DNA from: Bacillota bacterium
GTDB lineage: Bacteria > Bacillota > UBA4882 > UBA8346
NCBI GenBank assembly: GCA_023401925.1
Contig: JAEXDA010000047.1
Span: 39,110 to 103,109, forward strand
Reading direction: 5' to 3'
Length of the DNA: 64,000 nt
The notes beneath the pieces are model-generated. The model had not been told where the DNA came from, made no database searches, and saw only the letters and a program-made list of their open reading frames with translations. A program made the position numbers and the translations under genes. This document shows, piece after piece, positions 51,529-60,092 of the stretch; the stretch's first letter is position 1; every line of letters begins with the position of its first letter.

Positions 51529-51630
51529 ATGTCAGGTCGGCTATATGATAAAGAATTCAAGGAATAAGCCGTGCTTTTAACCGAAACCAATGGTGAAAAA
51601 ATAAACGAAATCGCTAAATTTAGGGACTAG
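51529..51630 (+). pseudogene. IS3-family OrfA fragment with an internal stop
   Basis: MSGRLYDKEFKE, then a TAA, then AVLLTETNGEKINEIAKF and a stop. This is the start of an IS3-type OrfA helix-turn-helix protein (family: YDxEFKxxAVxLxxxxGxxxxEIAxxLGI). A good AAGGAG ribosome-binding site remains. The rest of the transposase is missing. Confidence 0.7.
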
Positions 51631-51677
51631 AGGAGGTCTGCTTTGGCGTTGAAAAAAAGAAGTCCGTGAGGCCGTCT

Positions 51678-51782
51678 AGTAAAACGTTCTCTAAATAACT
51701 ACTCAATGATTGTGAACGTTTTACTTAAGTAGAGCGTATCTTCTCCATTTTTAATTGCCATTTATTTATGATACGCTCTACT
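51678..51782. repeat. Two adjacent perfect stem-loops with related arms
   Basis: AGTAAAACGTTC (51678-51689) pairs with 51714-51725; three bases later AGTAGAGCGTATC (51728-51740) pairs with 51770-51782. The two arms resemble each other. Loops are AT-rich. No transcript is obvious, and the pair could be a miniature element or a processed small RNA. Confidence 0.7.
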
Positions 51783-51898
51783 GGTGTTCAAGGAGGAGGG
51801 CGGGCTTCATACTTTAAAGTGAGCCTTGCAATTAGCCATTCAAAATACTTATTTCAAGCTATATAGATGATGGCGCTTTTGAACTTAGCGTAAAAAAA

Positions 51899-51995
51899 GA
51901 AGCTATCCAAAAGTAGTTCGACGATGAGATACCATGAATATGGTCTCAATAAATCGACATCATTATCGCGTCAATTTTGCTTTTGGGACAGCTTC
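51899..51995. mobile_element. 97-bp remnant with IS1182-like ends
   Basis: The right end CTTTTGGGACAGC (51980-51992) matches the IS1182-like terminal repeat seen at 26219 and 63724, and the left end GAAGCTATCCAAAAG (51899-51913) is an imperfect inverse with one deletion. It looks like the solo ends of an internally deleted element. Confidence 0.6.
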
Positions 51996-52008
51996 CTTAA
52001 AGGTCTCT

Positions 52009-52887
52009 TTATAACACATCATTCCCCATAATGGAAACAATACGCTCCAATGTCTTATGGGCGCTTTCGATTTTGGGGCGGCAATGCGTTTCGATAGAAA
52101 TAAATCCGTTATAACCGTTTTCCTTCAAAGCCTTCAACTGGTTTTCCCAATTAATTTCACCCCTGACTACATATTGCATGGCTCCGGTCTTTTGGTCTAC
52201 GATGGCGTCCTTAAAATGAACATGTCCGACTATGTCCTTGATGACTTTATAACCGTCAGGATATGGAACTTCATGTGCAAAATAAGAGTTTCCCGGATCC
52301 CAGTTGAGTTTTAAATTTTTACTGCCGACTTTCTCAATAAGCGCACGGACATTTCCAGCCGTATCCCCCCAGCAAATATGTTCGTTTTCGAGTACCAGCG
52401 TTATTTCAGCCTCCTCAGCCAGTTTTACCGCCTTTTTCAGGTAATCGACAACCAATTGTGGGCAGTTTCCATCCGTTGCTCCTTCCGGCTTGTTAAAACT
52501 GAACACTAATATATTCGGAACACCAAGCTTTTTAGCCAGTTCTATTGTCTTCGGGAGAAGCTCGTACAAATGCCGTTCCGCCGTTTTCTTTTCTTCCTCG
52601 GCCTGATAAAACTCCACTTCATCCTGCCATTTTAAAACAGTATACCCTTCGAAAACAGGCCTCGGAAGGGGAATTTTGAAAAGACCAGGCGATAAAGCCA
52701 CCACTTTTACACCAAAATTGCGCACCATCTTCAGAAGATGGTCTTCCCAATAAGGTGAAAGGCTACCCACTCGCTGATTGCCCACACCCCTCAGTTCCAC
52801 ATTTTTCATTCCCCAACTTGTCGCAATTTCCAGTGCAGTTTCCAAATCACTACTTATTTCATCGGTAACCACAGATACCTTAATCAA
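52009..52887 (-). CDS. Sugar-phosphate isomerase/epimerase-like TIM barrel
   Basis: About 292 residues of the AP-endonuclease-2/xylose-isomerase-like family. VSVVTDEISSDLETALEIATSWGMKNVELRG begins the barrel; ILVFSFNKP, ITLVLENEHICWGDT (metal-site Glu), LKLNWDPGNSYFAHE, VGHVHFKDAI (metal His) and FISIETHCRP (Glu) follow. These enzymes interconvert keto/aldo sugars or act in C-glycoside cleavage. I start at the TTG at 52887, behind GAGGTGAT; a longer GTG start at 52896 is possible. Last gene of the ten-gene operon. Confidence 0.85.
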   Translation of the reverse strand: MIKVSVVTDEISSDLETALEIATSWGMKNVELRGVGNQRVGSLSPYWEDHLLKMVRNFGVKVVALSPGLFKIPLPRPVFEGYTVLKWQDEVEFYQAEEEKKTAERHLYELLPKTIELAKKLGVPNILVFSFNKPEGATDGNCPQLVVDYLKKAVKLAEEAEITLVLENEHICWGDTAGNVRALIEKVGSKNLKLNWDPGNSYFAHEVPYPDGYKVIKDIVGHVHFKDAIVDQKTGAMQYVVRGEINWENQLKALKENGYNGFISIETHCRPKIESAHKTLERIVSIMGNDVL

Positions 52888-52926
52888 AGCGATCACCTCT
52901 TCAACAGCGACTCAATTTATTTGTTT

Positions 52927-53817
52927 TCACTTAAGCAAATTCAAAATATTTTTAAGGTAATCCGCTCCTTTTTTCATGCCCTGTGCGGCAAGGGGAAGAT
53001 CATCCGGATGCCACCTTCGCTCATACTCAAGCGAAAGATAGCCGTCATAACCGACTTCCATTAACTGCTTAATAATTTCCGGCCATGGAATGATACCTTC
53101 GCCAGGAATCCTGGAACGGACCGTCCTTTCCTCCTCGGAGACATGAGTAACGTCACTGGCTTTAAATTCGGCGTGAGCATCCTTAAAAACAAGATCTTTA
53201 ACATGAACGTAAGCAATATTCGCACCTTGGATCCGGATAGCTTCCTTGAAATCTTCACCTTGAATAAAGGCCAAATTCGCTTGGTCATAAAGGATTTTAA
53301 CAGCCGGATGATTAATTTCCGCAATAATCGATTGAGTCTTTTCAGCAGTGGTGGTCATCGTATTAAAATGATTCTCGACCACAAGGCAGACATCATTTTT
53401 TTGAGCCTCGTCTCCCAGATTTCTGAGAGTCTCCACCAATATCCTGCGTTTCTCGCCAATATTTTCGCTATCTTCCGCCAATAAGGTGCCGCCGTAAATT
53501 CTTATATTATGGGATTCAAAAACCGACGCGATCTGAATACAATTCATAATCTCCCGGATGGACTTGTCTCGTTTTAATTTACCCAATGCATTGAAATCGC
53601 TGGCATACGGCGTAATACACGACACCACCAGGCCCGCTCTCTCAACCATTCTTTTAATAGCGCGTGCTTCATCCGGAGAAATCTCTGATGAAAAACCGCT
53701 TTGATACCCATCCTGACAAACAATTTCGACAGCGTCCATCCCGATTTTTGAAAAAAGTTCAACCGCCTGGCCTATGCTCAGCTCGGGAGTTCCCATGGTA
53801 TGACCGGCAATTTTCAT
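52927..53817 (-). CDS. Sugar-phosphate isomerase/epimerase-like TIM barrel
   Basis: A 296-residue member of the same family as the next gene but only distantly similar. IAGHTMGTPELSIGQAVELFSKIGMDAVEIVC, VCLVVENHFNTMTTTAEKT (metal Glu), VKILYDQANLAFIQGE, IAYVHVKDLVF (His) and GYLSLEYERRWHPDD (Glu) give the metal-binding pattern. Two such barrels beside a Gfo/Idh/MocA dehydrogenase are a set used in glycoside and cyclitol catabolism. Confidence 0.86.
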   Translation of the reverse strand: MKIAGHTMGTPELSIGQAVELFSKIGMDAVEIVCQDGYQSGFSSEISPDEARAIKRMVERAGLVVSCITPYASDFNALGKLKRDKSIREIMNCIQIASVFESHNIRIYGGTLLAEDSENIGEKRRILVETLRNLGDEAQKNDVCLVVENHFNTMTTTAEKTQSIIAEINHPAVKILYDQANLAFIQGEDFKEAIRIQGANIAYVHVKDLVFKDAHAEFKASDVTHVSEEERTVRSRIPGEGIIPWPEIIKQLMEVGYDGYLSLEYERRWHPDDLPLAAQGMKKGADYLKNILNLLK

Positions 53818-53837
53818 AGGTATTTCCTCCTTCTTCT

Positions 53838-54782
53838 TTATTCAATCCCAGGAAGACCGGCGGTTTTCAAAATGCGATCCATTAGTAAATGTGTCTTATA
53901 CGCATCCTTCGCCGATGTGAGAGGTTCGCGCCTAGTCCTAACACAGTCAATAAAATGTTCGGCTTCCGGGAAAAAGCCCATTTTATCCTCAACTCTTGCC
54001 CAACCCAATGCCAGCGGAGTCTGTGAAATTCTTTCCTCGGATTCCGGCGATATAATGCTAATGGTATCAGGACTGTCCACAATGACTGATTTTTTAGAGC
54101 CGTAAAGCTCCAGATGTTCTGTCCATTGACCGGCGCCCCGGTTGGCAATCAGCATTCCGATACTTCCCGAATCAAATTTGATCTGGGCGGTACAGGTATT
54201 TTCATAATCAATGTCTTCATATTGCGCATGTGCTTCCACCGATACGGCTTCCCCGCAAAACCAACGCATCAGATCAACCATATGAATGGCATTTTCCAAG
54301 GTTGCCCGATACTCGGTCCCATTACGACTTTTTTCAGCCAGGCATACATCGGGATGTTTCCCCGCATAAACTTCTTTGGCTTTACGGTAAACCGGCGCAT
54401 AACGCCGGTTAAAGCCGACCATCATGATTTTGCCGCTATCTTCCGTCGCATTGACCATTTTTTCACATTCCTGGAGCGTCATCGCCATCGGCTTTTCACA
54501 AAATATATCTATTTTGTTTTTAAGAAGGCCCATCACATATTCCGTATGATATTTCTTGGGTGTCATTACAAAAGCGCAATCCATTCCGACCTTCAGGAAG
54601 TCCTCAAAAGTCGAACACAGATTGGCAATATTATACATTGCGGCGGCCTTCGCGAGTGACTCTTTGCTCTGATCCAACGCGGCGACGATTTCAATATCCT
54701 TCATCCTCGCCAACGACGGCAATTCGGCAATATTAGCGATGGAGCCTAATCCAATAACACCTACTTTTACCTTTTCATCCAT
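53838..54782 (-). CDS. Gfo/Idh/MocA-family oxidoreductase
   Basis: A 314-residue NAD(P)-dependent sugar or cyclitol dehydrogenase. The N-terminal Rossmann fold starts VGVIGLGSIANIAELPSL (GxGxxx), the catalytic EKPMAM is near residue 96 and VGFNRRYAP near 122; the C-terminal half is the beta-sheet substrate domain with NAIHMVDLMRWFCG. Family members oxidise a ring hydroxyl, often at C3 of a sugar. It may prepare a glycoside for cleavage by the two TIM barrels downstream. Confidence 0.9.
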   Translation of the reverse strand: MDEKVKVGVIGLGSIANIAELPSLARMKDIEIVAALDQSKESLAKAAAMYNIANLCSTFEDFLKVGMDCAFVMTPKKYHTEYVMGLLKNKIDIFCEKPMAMTLQECEKMVNATEDSGKIMMVGFNRRYAPVYRKAKEVYAGKHPDVCLAEKSRNGTEYRATLENAIHMVDLMRWFCGEAVSVEAHAQYEDIDYENTCTAQIKFDSGSIGMLIANRGAGQWTEHLELYGSKKSVIVDSPDTISIISPESEERISQTPLALGWARVEDKMGFFPEAEHFIDCVRTRREPLTSAKDAYKTHLLMDRILKTAGLPGIE

Positions 54783-54833
54783 TGCCTATCGCTCTCCATT
54801 TCACCTGATTTTACTTTCCTTATCCAAAAGGTA

Positions 54834-55718
54834 CTATTGATATTTTTCTACAATCTGCATCAAGCTTCGAGCTTCTTGTGCCGTTAGCGACCTGAAAGGA
54901 GTCCTGCAAAGATCGGTGGCTATCACGCCGATCTCTTTCAGATAGGTTTTCAACAGCGGTATGCCCGGGAATGCCGCTAAAGCCTTATCCGTATCGAAGA
55001 TTTTAAGCTGGTATTCTCGAGCTGCAGGAATATCGTTTTTACGATAAGCTTCCCATAGTCCAGTGAATAACCGGGGAAATACCGCTACCGGCCCAGATAC
55101 TGTCCCGGCGGCGCCCAACGCCAGAGCCGACAAAACAAGCCGGTCGCAACCGATAAGCGCGCTAAAAGACGGGTCCAACTTGAGGTATTCGCCAAGCCTC
55201 AACAAGTTGGGAAAACTGTATTTTATCCCAACAATATTGGGTGCGCCTTTCCGAATCCTCTCGACAAGTTCCGGCAAAAGATCATTATTGGTATAAATCG
55301 GAATATTGTAGATATAAGCCGGTAGATCTGATACGGAGTGCGCCACCGCCATGTAATAATCGAATATGGCTTGCTCATCTTGGGCAAAAAAATAGGGAGC
55401 CATTATTCCAACGCCGTCGGCGCCGGCGGATGCGGCATGTTTAGCAATTTCAACCGTATTTTCAGTATTGGACGCCCCACACTGAATGACCACCGGTATT
55501 TGTCCGCTTATTTCATTGATAACGACTTCCGTTATCTTTTTTCTTTCTGCAACGCTCAAGAGAATGCCTTCACCGTTGGTACCGGACGGAAACATTCCAT
55601 TGATCTTATGCTCAACCAGATATCGGCAAACCGCCCGAAGTGATTTGATATCCACTTCATTCTCCTTCGTAAAAGGAGTTATACTAGCACATATCATTCC
55701 TTGTAATAATTGATCCAT
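54834..55718 (-). CDS. DapA/N-acetylneuraminate-lyase-like aldolase
   Basis: A 294-residue (beta/alpha)8 class I aldolase of the dihydrodipicolinate synthase superfamily. GTNGEG near residue 43, YIYNIPIYT (catalytic Tyr, near 136) and VGIKYSF (Schiff-base Lys, near 162) are present. Such enzymes cleave or form C-C bonds with pyruvate or related keto acids (KDPG-like, NanA, DapA). It is unlikely to be the lysine-pathway enzyme given its sugar-operon neighbours; a terminal aldol cleavage of a keto acid is more likely. Confidence 0.9.
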   Translation of the reverse strand: MDQLLQGMICASITPFTKENEVDIKSLRAVCRYLVEHKINGMFPSGTNGEGILLSVAERKKITEVVINEISGQIPVVIQCGASNTENTVEIAKHAASAGADGVGIMAPYFFAQDEQAIFDYYMAVAHSVSDLPAYIYNIPIYTNNDLLPELVERIRKGAPNIVGIKYSFPNLLRLGEYLKLDPSFSALIGCDRLVLSALALGAAGTVSGPVAVFPRLFTGLWEAYRKNDIPAAREYQLKIFDTDKALAAFPGIPLLKTYLKEIGVIATDLCRTPFRSLTAQEARSLMQIVEKYQ

Positions 55719-55734
55719 TCAAAATGCACCTCCA

Positions 55735-56895
55735 TTACACTCTAGGATTCATTACGATAACATTCCGTTTCGGACAAACCTGGGAGCACAATCCACATCC
55801 ATCACAGAGAGCGGGGTCAATCTCCGGGACCTCGCTTTTGAATGAAAGGGCTCCATATATACAAACAGGCGCGCAACGACGGCAATGCGTACATTCACTA
55901 TCATTAACCTCGGCTACATATTTTTTGGAACGGTCGGCAGCATCCAATGATAAAAAGTTTTGAGCTGCTCTTCCCCGTAATGCCGCAACGGAAAAAACAT
56001 TTTCTTTTTCCAAATAACTTTCAATTCCCTGAAGAACCTCTTGAACAACCTGAAATTCCTTTAAATAAATCAATGTCCCAATTTGAACGGTACTGGCGCC
56101 GGCCAATAAATATTTAATCACATCTTCCCAACGGGTAACGCCGCCGCTTGCACTCACTGGAATTGTCAAATGTTTTGCAGCTTCAATAATCCATCGCAGA
56201 TTTGACTGAATCACCCACGGTCCTCCGTGTCCTGCAACCCCGCCGTGAAGGATGGGCCGTTGTTGCTCAATATCAATATCAATACCGGTCATGCGATTAA
56301 ACATAATCACTCCATCGGCTCCGGCTTCTTGAAGTTTGAGTGCAGTACGTGCCGGATTACTTAGCTGGAGGCTTAATTTTATAGATACAGGAATTTTAAC
56401 AGCGTTTTTAACTTGTTTCAAAACATCCACTGCGATGGAGTCGAGATCAATTCCTTCCCGTAAAAACATCCCGATAGGACATGAAGGGACCAACTCAAGC
56501 GCATCAGCGCCCGCTTCTGCAGCACATTTTGAATAACTGACCCAGTTTTCAATACTTACACAATTAATACTGGCGATTGTAGGAATTTTGATTGCCTCTT
56601 TCACTCGCCGAATTTCATTGGCATATTCCTCAATTCCATATTCATAAGCTTGTTCATACGAATAAAATGTGTCCGCAGAAAACCCTGGAATTCCATTACG
56701 AATATATGCAAATCGGGGAAACGGGTTGTAACGGTGAACAACTTCTTCCTGAATCGACTTCAGTACCACCGCTGCAAAGCCGGCGTCTTCCGCCCGTTTG
56801 GCATGTTCGACGTCTTTTGTGGTTCCTGCCGAGGCCGCCAATAAAGGGTTTTTTAATTTCAATGATTGATAATTACTTTCAAGCCGATTACCCAT
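55735..56895 (-). CDS. Dihydroorotate-dehydrogenase-like Fe-S flavoprotein (PreA/PyrD type)
   Basis: A 386-residue protein: an FMN TIM barrel (LKNPLLAASAGTTKDVEHAKRAEDAGFAAVVLKS; VPSCPIGMF; VSIKLSLQLSNPARTALKLQEAGADGVIMFNRMTG; SASGGVTRWEDVIKYLLAGASTVQIGTLIY) followed by two [4Fe-4S] ferredoxin motifs, CTHCRRCAPVCIYG and CDGCGLCSQVCPK. This is the layout of dihydropyrimidine dehydrogenase subunit PreA and related enzymes. The start at 56895 is behind GGGAGG; the longer upstream frame overlaps the ABC ATPase gene and is not used. It points to a pyrimidine-like or other reducible ring as substrate. Confidence 0.88.
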   Translation of the reverse strand: MGNRLESNYQSLKLKNPLLAASAGTTKDVEHAKRAEDAGFAAVVLKSIQEEVVHRYNPFPRFAYIRNGIPGFSADTFYSYEQAYEYGIEEYANEIRRVKEAIKIPTIASINCVSIENWVSYSKCAAEAGADALELVPSCPIGMFLREGIDLDSIAVDVLKQVKNAVKIPVSIKLSLQLSNPARTALKLQEAGADGVIMFNRMTGIDIDIEQQRPILHGGVAGHGGPWVIQSNLRWIIEAAKHLTIPVSASGGVTRWEDVIKYLLAGASTVQIGTLIYLKEFQVVQEVLQGIESYLEKENVFSVAALRGRAAQNFLSLDAADRSKKYVAEVNDSECTHCRRCAPVCIYGALSFKSEVPEIDPALCDGCGLCSQVCPKRNVIVMNPRV

Positions 56896-56911
56896 ATCAA
56901 TATCCTCCCGT

Positions 56912-57676
56912 CTATTCACGCAAAATTCCCATTTCCAAGAATATGCCTGTAATTTTCTTCTTATATTCAATAAACTCTTCTGTTTCGGTAATCCGTAGCC
57001 TTCTGGGGCGGGGCAAGTCAATTGTAAACTCGGCATGAATCTTGCCGGGACGTGGTGACATTACGATTACCCGATCCGACAACAATATTGCTTCATTGAT
57101 GTCATGGGTTACAAAAAGTACGGTATTTTTCTTTTCCAGCCAGATTCTTTCCAAATCAATCCGAATCTGTTCCCGGGTCAAAGCATCCAATGCTCCAAAG
57201 GGCTCATCCATCATCAAAATTTCCGGGTCGTGAACCAATGCCCGACAAATTGCAACCCGCTGTTGCATTCCACCAGAAAGTTCATGCGGATATTTATTTT
57301 CAAAACCCTTTAATCCAACGAGTTCAATAAGGGCCTCCGCTTTCGCTTGCAACATTTCCCTGTCAATATTTCTAAACTCGCCTTGAATCAATATATTTGA
57401 AAGAACTGTACGCCACTCAAGCAATAAATGATCTTGAAATACAAAGCCCACATTTTGTAAAGGCTTAGAAATACTTTGACTATGAAGGCAAACATTCCCG
57501 GTAGTTTGGGGAACAAGACGAGCGGCAATAAGTAGTAAAGTACTTTTACCACATCCGCTCGGGCCTAAAATCGAGATGAATTCCCCATTCTTCACATCAA
57601 TATTGATATCACTCAATGCCTCAATTGGACCGGTCGCTGACGGATAACACATACAGATATTCTGGAATTGTAACAA
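56912..57676 (-). CDS. ABC transporter ATPase, SsuB/TauB/ThiZ type
   Basis: A ~254-residue ATPase: Walker A LGPSGCGKSTLLL near residue 40, signature LSGGMQQRVAIC, Walker B ILMMDEPFGALD and FVTHDINEAILLSDRVIVMSPRPG (switch His). The Ile-Asn-Glu-Ala motif and C-terminal length are those of nitrate/sulfonate/thiamine-precursor importers. The TTG at 57676 lies six bases after AGGAAGGTG, which I take as the start; a longer frame to 57700 exists. Confidence 0.9.
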   Translation of the reverse strand: MLQFQNICMCYPSATGPIEALSDINIDVKNGEFISILGPSGCGKSTLLLIAARLVPQTTGNVCLHSQSISKPLQNVGFVFQDHLLLEWRTVLSNILIQGEFRNIDREMLQAKAEALIELVGLKGFENKYPHELSGGMQQRVAICRALVHDPEILMMDEPFGALDALTREQIRIDLERIWLEKKNTVLFVTHDINEAILLSDRVIVMSPRPGKIHAEFTIDLPRPRRLRITETEEFIEYKKKITGIFLEMGILRE

Positions 57677-57750
57677 TAAATTCACCTTCCTCTTTAACAA
57701 GGCGGGATATTTAGCTTTACCAAATACCCCGCTGTCTATTAAGTATAAAG

Positions 57751-58737
57751 CTATTTTTTCGGCAGTTTGCTCGGCAAAGTTTCATTGGTATAAAAGTCGG
57801 AAGGCTTAAACTTACTATCAAGACCGCGATATTTTACCATCAGGTCAACGGTATTTGCCCAATCCGCTTCAGCCGCTTTACCTAATTCGTTCGAATCTTT
57901 TGAAAACAGGCAGGATACAGCAACCTTAAGTCCTTCCAAAGCCGAACTCTCTTCTAAGGTTGGAATATACTGTTTCTCAATCGCAATAGCCGACTTCATA
58001 TTTTTACGCGCTTCATTCCAACCTTGCAAAGTAGCTGCTAAAAACCGTCTAACTTGTCCCGGGTTCTTCTTAATGGTTTCATCATTGGCAATCAATGATA
58101 AACCAATCGTCGGCACGCCATAATCGGAGAAACGTAAAACCTTAACATTCAAGCCTTTTTGCCTCAATAATACCGCTTGATCGTCTTCCCCGCCTAAAAT
58201 GGCGTCAATTTGACCATTCATCAACGCCATGGATTTAGCATTGGCATCCATGGATATACAATTAATCTTTTTTTCATTCAATCCATTCGCTACTACAAAA
58301 GCCGGAAACAATTGTGACAAAGCATCCCCTTGGGTAATTCCAAGCCGTTTGCCCTCCAAATCCTTAGGAGAGTCGATTTTATTTTCCGCAAGTGTTACGA
58401 CTGCAAAAGCATTGACTTGGTATATGGGGCTGATAATCTTTACCGGCATACCTTGGGTAATCGCCACAATCGCAGTCCCGGAATCTGTAAATCCGAAGGT
58501 ATCCGACCTATTGCCGATTAATTTTACCGTAGTAGCCGATCCGGTTCCTTCAACAATATCGACATCAAGATTTTGCTTAGCATAATATCCTTTCTTTAAA
58601 GCCATGTAAAATGGAGCATGAAGTCCTGCTGCCACATAATTCAATCGCAAGGTAACTTTTTCGGCGCTCATCACATTAGGAGCTATTGTAACGACTACCA
58701 TCACTAGACAAAAAAGTAATACGGATGCACGTTTCAT
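57751..58737 (-). CDS. ABC transporter substrate-binding protein, NMT1/SsuA type
   Basis: A 328-residue binding protein with a signal peptide (RASVLLFCLVMVVVTIAPNVMSA). KVTLRLNYVAAGLHAPFYMALKKGYYAKQNLDVDIVEGTGSATTVKLIGNRSDTFGFTDSGT is typical of the NMT1/THI5-like family, which binds aliphatic sulfonates, pyrimidine precursors of thiamine, riboflavin and related flat heterocycles. Together with the downstream dehydrogenase this favours a heterocycle or riboside as the imported molecule. Confidence 0.9.
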   Translation of the reverse strand: MKRASVLLFCLVMVVVTIAPNVMSAEKVTLRLNYVAAGLHAPFYMALKKGYYAKQNLDVDIVEGTGSATTVKLIGNRSDTFGFTDSGTAIVAITQGMPVKIISPIYQVNAFAVVTLAENKIDSPKDLEGKRLGITQGDALSQLFPAFVVANGLNEKKINCISMDANAKSMALMNGQIDAILGGEDDQAVLLRQKGLNVKVLRFSDYGVPTIGLSLIANDETIKKNPGQVRRFLAATLQGWNEARKNMKSAIAIEKQYIPTLEESSALEGLKVAVSCLFSKDSNELGKAAEADWANTVDLMVKYRGLDSKFKPSDFYTNETLPSKLPKK

Positions 58738-58787
58738 TTCATATCCTCCCTTTTATTAATTAGTCTAAATGCCTCTAAAAATGACTC

Positions 58788-59591
58788 TTACAATGTTGCA
58801 TTATCACCTCCCGATAATTTTTGACGTTTGGTAACATGCCATGGAATTGCGATTTTCTCCAACAATTCAATCATTTCATATAAAATGATGCCTACAATAC
58901 TTAAAACTAACAAAACAGCAAACAACAATTGTGTATTCAAGTCACCGTTTGCGCGTAACAGCAGATAACCCAGACCTTTATCCGAACCAACAAATTCCCC
59001 AACAATAGCGCCAACCGTAGCGAAAGCAATCGAGACTTTAAGACCGGAAAAAATATTGGGCAATGCATTCGGGAGCCTAATTTTCCAAAAAAAGTCCCAT
59101 TCCGAATCGGTCATTGATTTCGCGACATAAATTAAACGCGGATTAAGCGATTTGAACCCAACTACTGAGTCAATCAGCAACGGGAAGAAGGATAAAAGAA
59201 AGACCATAAATATTTTGGGATATATTCCAAACCCAAACCAAATGATAAATAAAGGGGCGATTGCCACTTTGGGAATTAATTGGAGCAATAGCAAAAGCGG
59301 ATAAACCGTCCGTTCAAAAGCACGTGAATATGAAATAAGAGTTGCGCAGGGAATACTAATAATGACTGTTAGAATATATCCGATAATTATTTCATTGATA
59401 GTCACTAAAAGATTTGGTGCAATAGCTTTCCAAGAACTTAACAATGTTTTAATGACGGCAATTGGACCCGGTAAGATATAAGGTTTTATCTGAAATACCC
59501 ATACTATGAACGCCCATAATATAACCGCAACAATCATCATTAAAATAAAACCAAACGCATCCTTAAACCTACCATTTTTTTTCATTTTCAT
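58788..59591 (-). CDS. ABC transporter permease, SsuC/ThiX type
   Basis: About 267 residues with six membrane segments (for example FGFILMMIVAVILWAFIVWVF and LLFAVLLVLSIVGIILYEMIELLEKI) and the ATPase-contact loop FWKIRLPNALPNIFSGLKVSIAFATVGAIVGEFVGSDKGLG (near 190), which matches SsuC/TauC-type permeases. The start at 59591 is behind GGGAGGAG. It completes the importer with the adjacent binding protein and ATPase. Confidence 0.92.
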   Translation of the reverse strand: MKMKKNGRFKDAFGFILMMIVAVILWAFIVWVFQIKPYILPGPIAVIKTLLSSWKAIAPNLLVTINEIIIGYILTVIISIPCATLISYSRAFERTVYPLLLLLQLIPKVAIAPLFIIWFGFGIYPKIFMVFLLSFFPLLIDSVVGFKSLNPRLIYVAKSMTDSEWDFFWKIRLPNALPNIFSGLKVSIAFATVGAIVGEFVGSDKGLGYLLLRANGDLNTQLLFAVLLVLSIVGIILYEMIELLEKIAIPWHVTKRQKLSGGDNATL

Positions 59592-59642
59592 AACTCCTCC
59601 CTTGATCATGCAAATTTCAACATTTCCGATATCCCTGTTATT

Positions 59643-60062
59643 TTAAAACACTACTCCTGATCGTAAAATAATATTGGCATAGGCTGTAAATTCTCCCGTA
59701 CGAATCACCGCTTTAACATTTCCCGTACTTTCTTTTAATTCCTCATGGGAAACCTTGGTGATTTTGATTTTGATTTTTTCATCCCGCTCAATCTTAGCAA
59801 TTCTCTCCAGTATTTCCTGATAGAACAGCGGGCTAAACTCTTCGGTCTCCTTGGCAATGATCGCTTCCTCGACTCTCTGCTCCGTAAACACGGCGTCCAA
59901 TACATCCATAAATCCGGGGATGCCTTTTTTGACTGCCAGGTCAATTCTTTTCACTTGATCAGGAATGGGCAATCCACTATCGGCAATGACAATTCCATCC
60001 CCATGCCCCAGTTTGGAAATCACATACGAAATCTCGGAATTAATTAAAGCGGTTTTTTTCAT
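59643..60062 (-). CDS. rbsD: D-ribose pyranase
   Basis: A 139-residue protein, exactly the usual RbsD length. It converts beta-D-ribopyranose to the furanose that ribokinase uses. ISYVISKLGHGDGIVIADSGLPIPD (catalytic His20 region) and the C-terminal VIRTGEFTAYANIILRSGVVF are conserved. The start at 60062 follows GGGAAG. It sits 30 bases after rbsK without an RbsABC transporter, so free ribose probably comes from the compound handled by this operon. Confidence 0.93.
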   Translation of the reverse strand: MKKTALINSEISYVISKLGHGDGIVIADSGLPIPDQVKRIDLAVKKGIPGFMDVLDAVFTEQRVEEAIIAKETEEFSPLFYQEILERIAKIERDEKIKIKITKVSHEELKESTGNVKAVIRTGEFTAYANIILRSGVVF

Positions 60063-60092
60063 CAGCAGTACTTCCCTCTCCAAATAAAATTA

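Larger units (their letters stand above)
51200..52008. other. Gene-free region with IS remnants and stem-loops
   Basis: About 800 bases with no intact gene. It contains a degenerate IS3-type OrfA start (51529-51630), two strong stem-loops (51678-51725 and 51728-51782) and a 97-bp remnant whose ends resemble the IS1182-like inverted repeats (51899-51995). The whole stretch looks like layered insertion and decay. Confidence 0.65.

Noticed and set aside
54834..55718. Dihydrodipicolinate synthase for lysine synthesis
   Set aside because: The fold and catalytic residues fit the superfamily, but the sugar-operon context and lack of lysine genes make a catabolic aldolase more likely.
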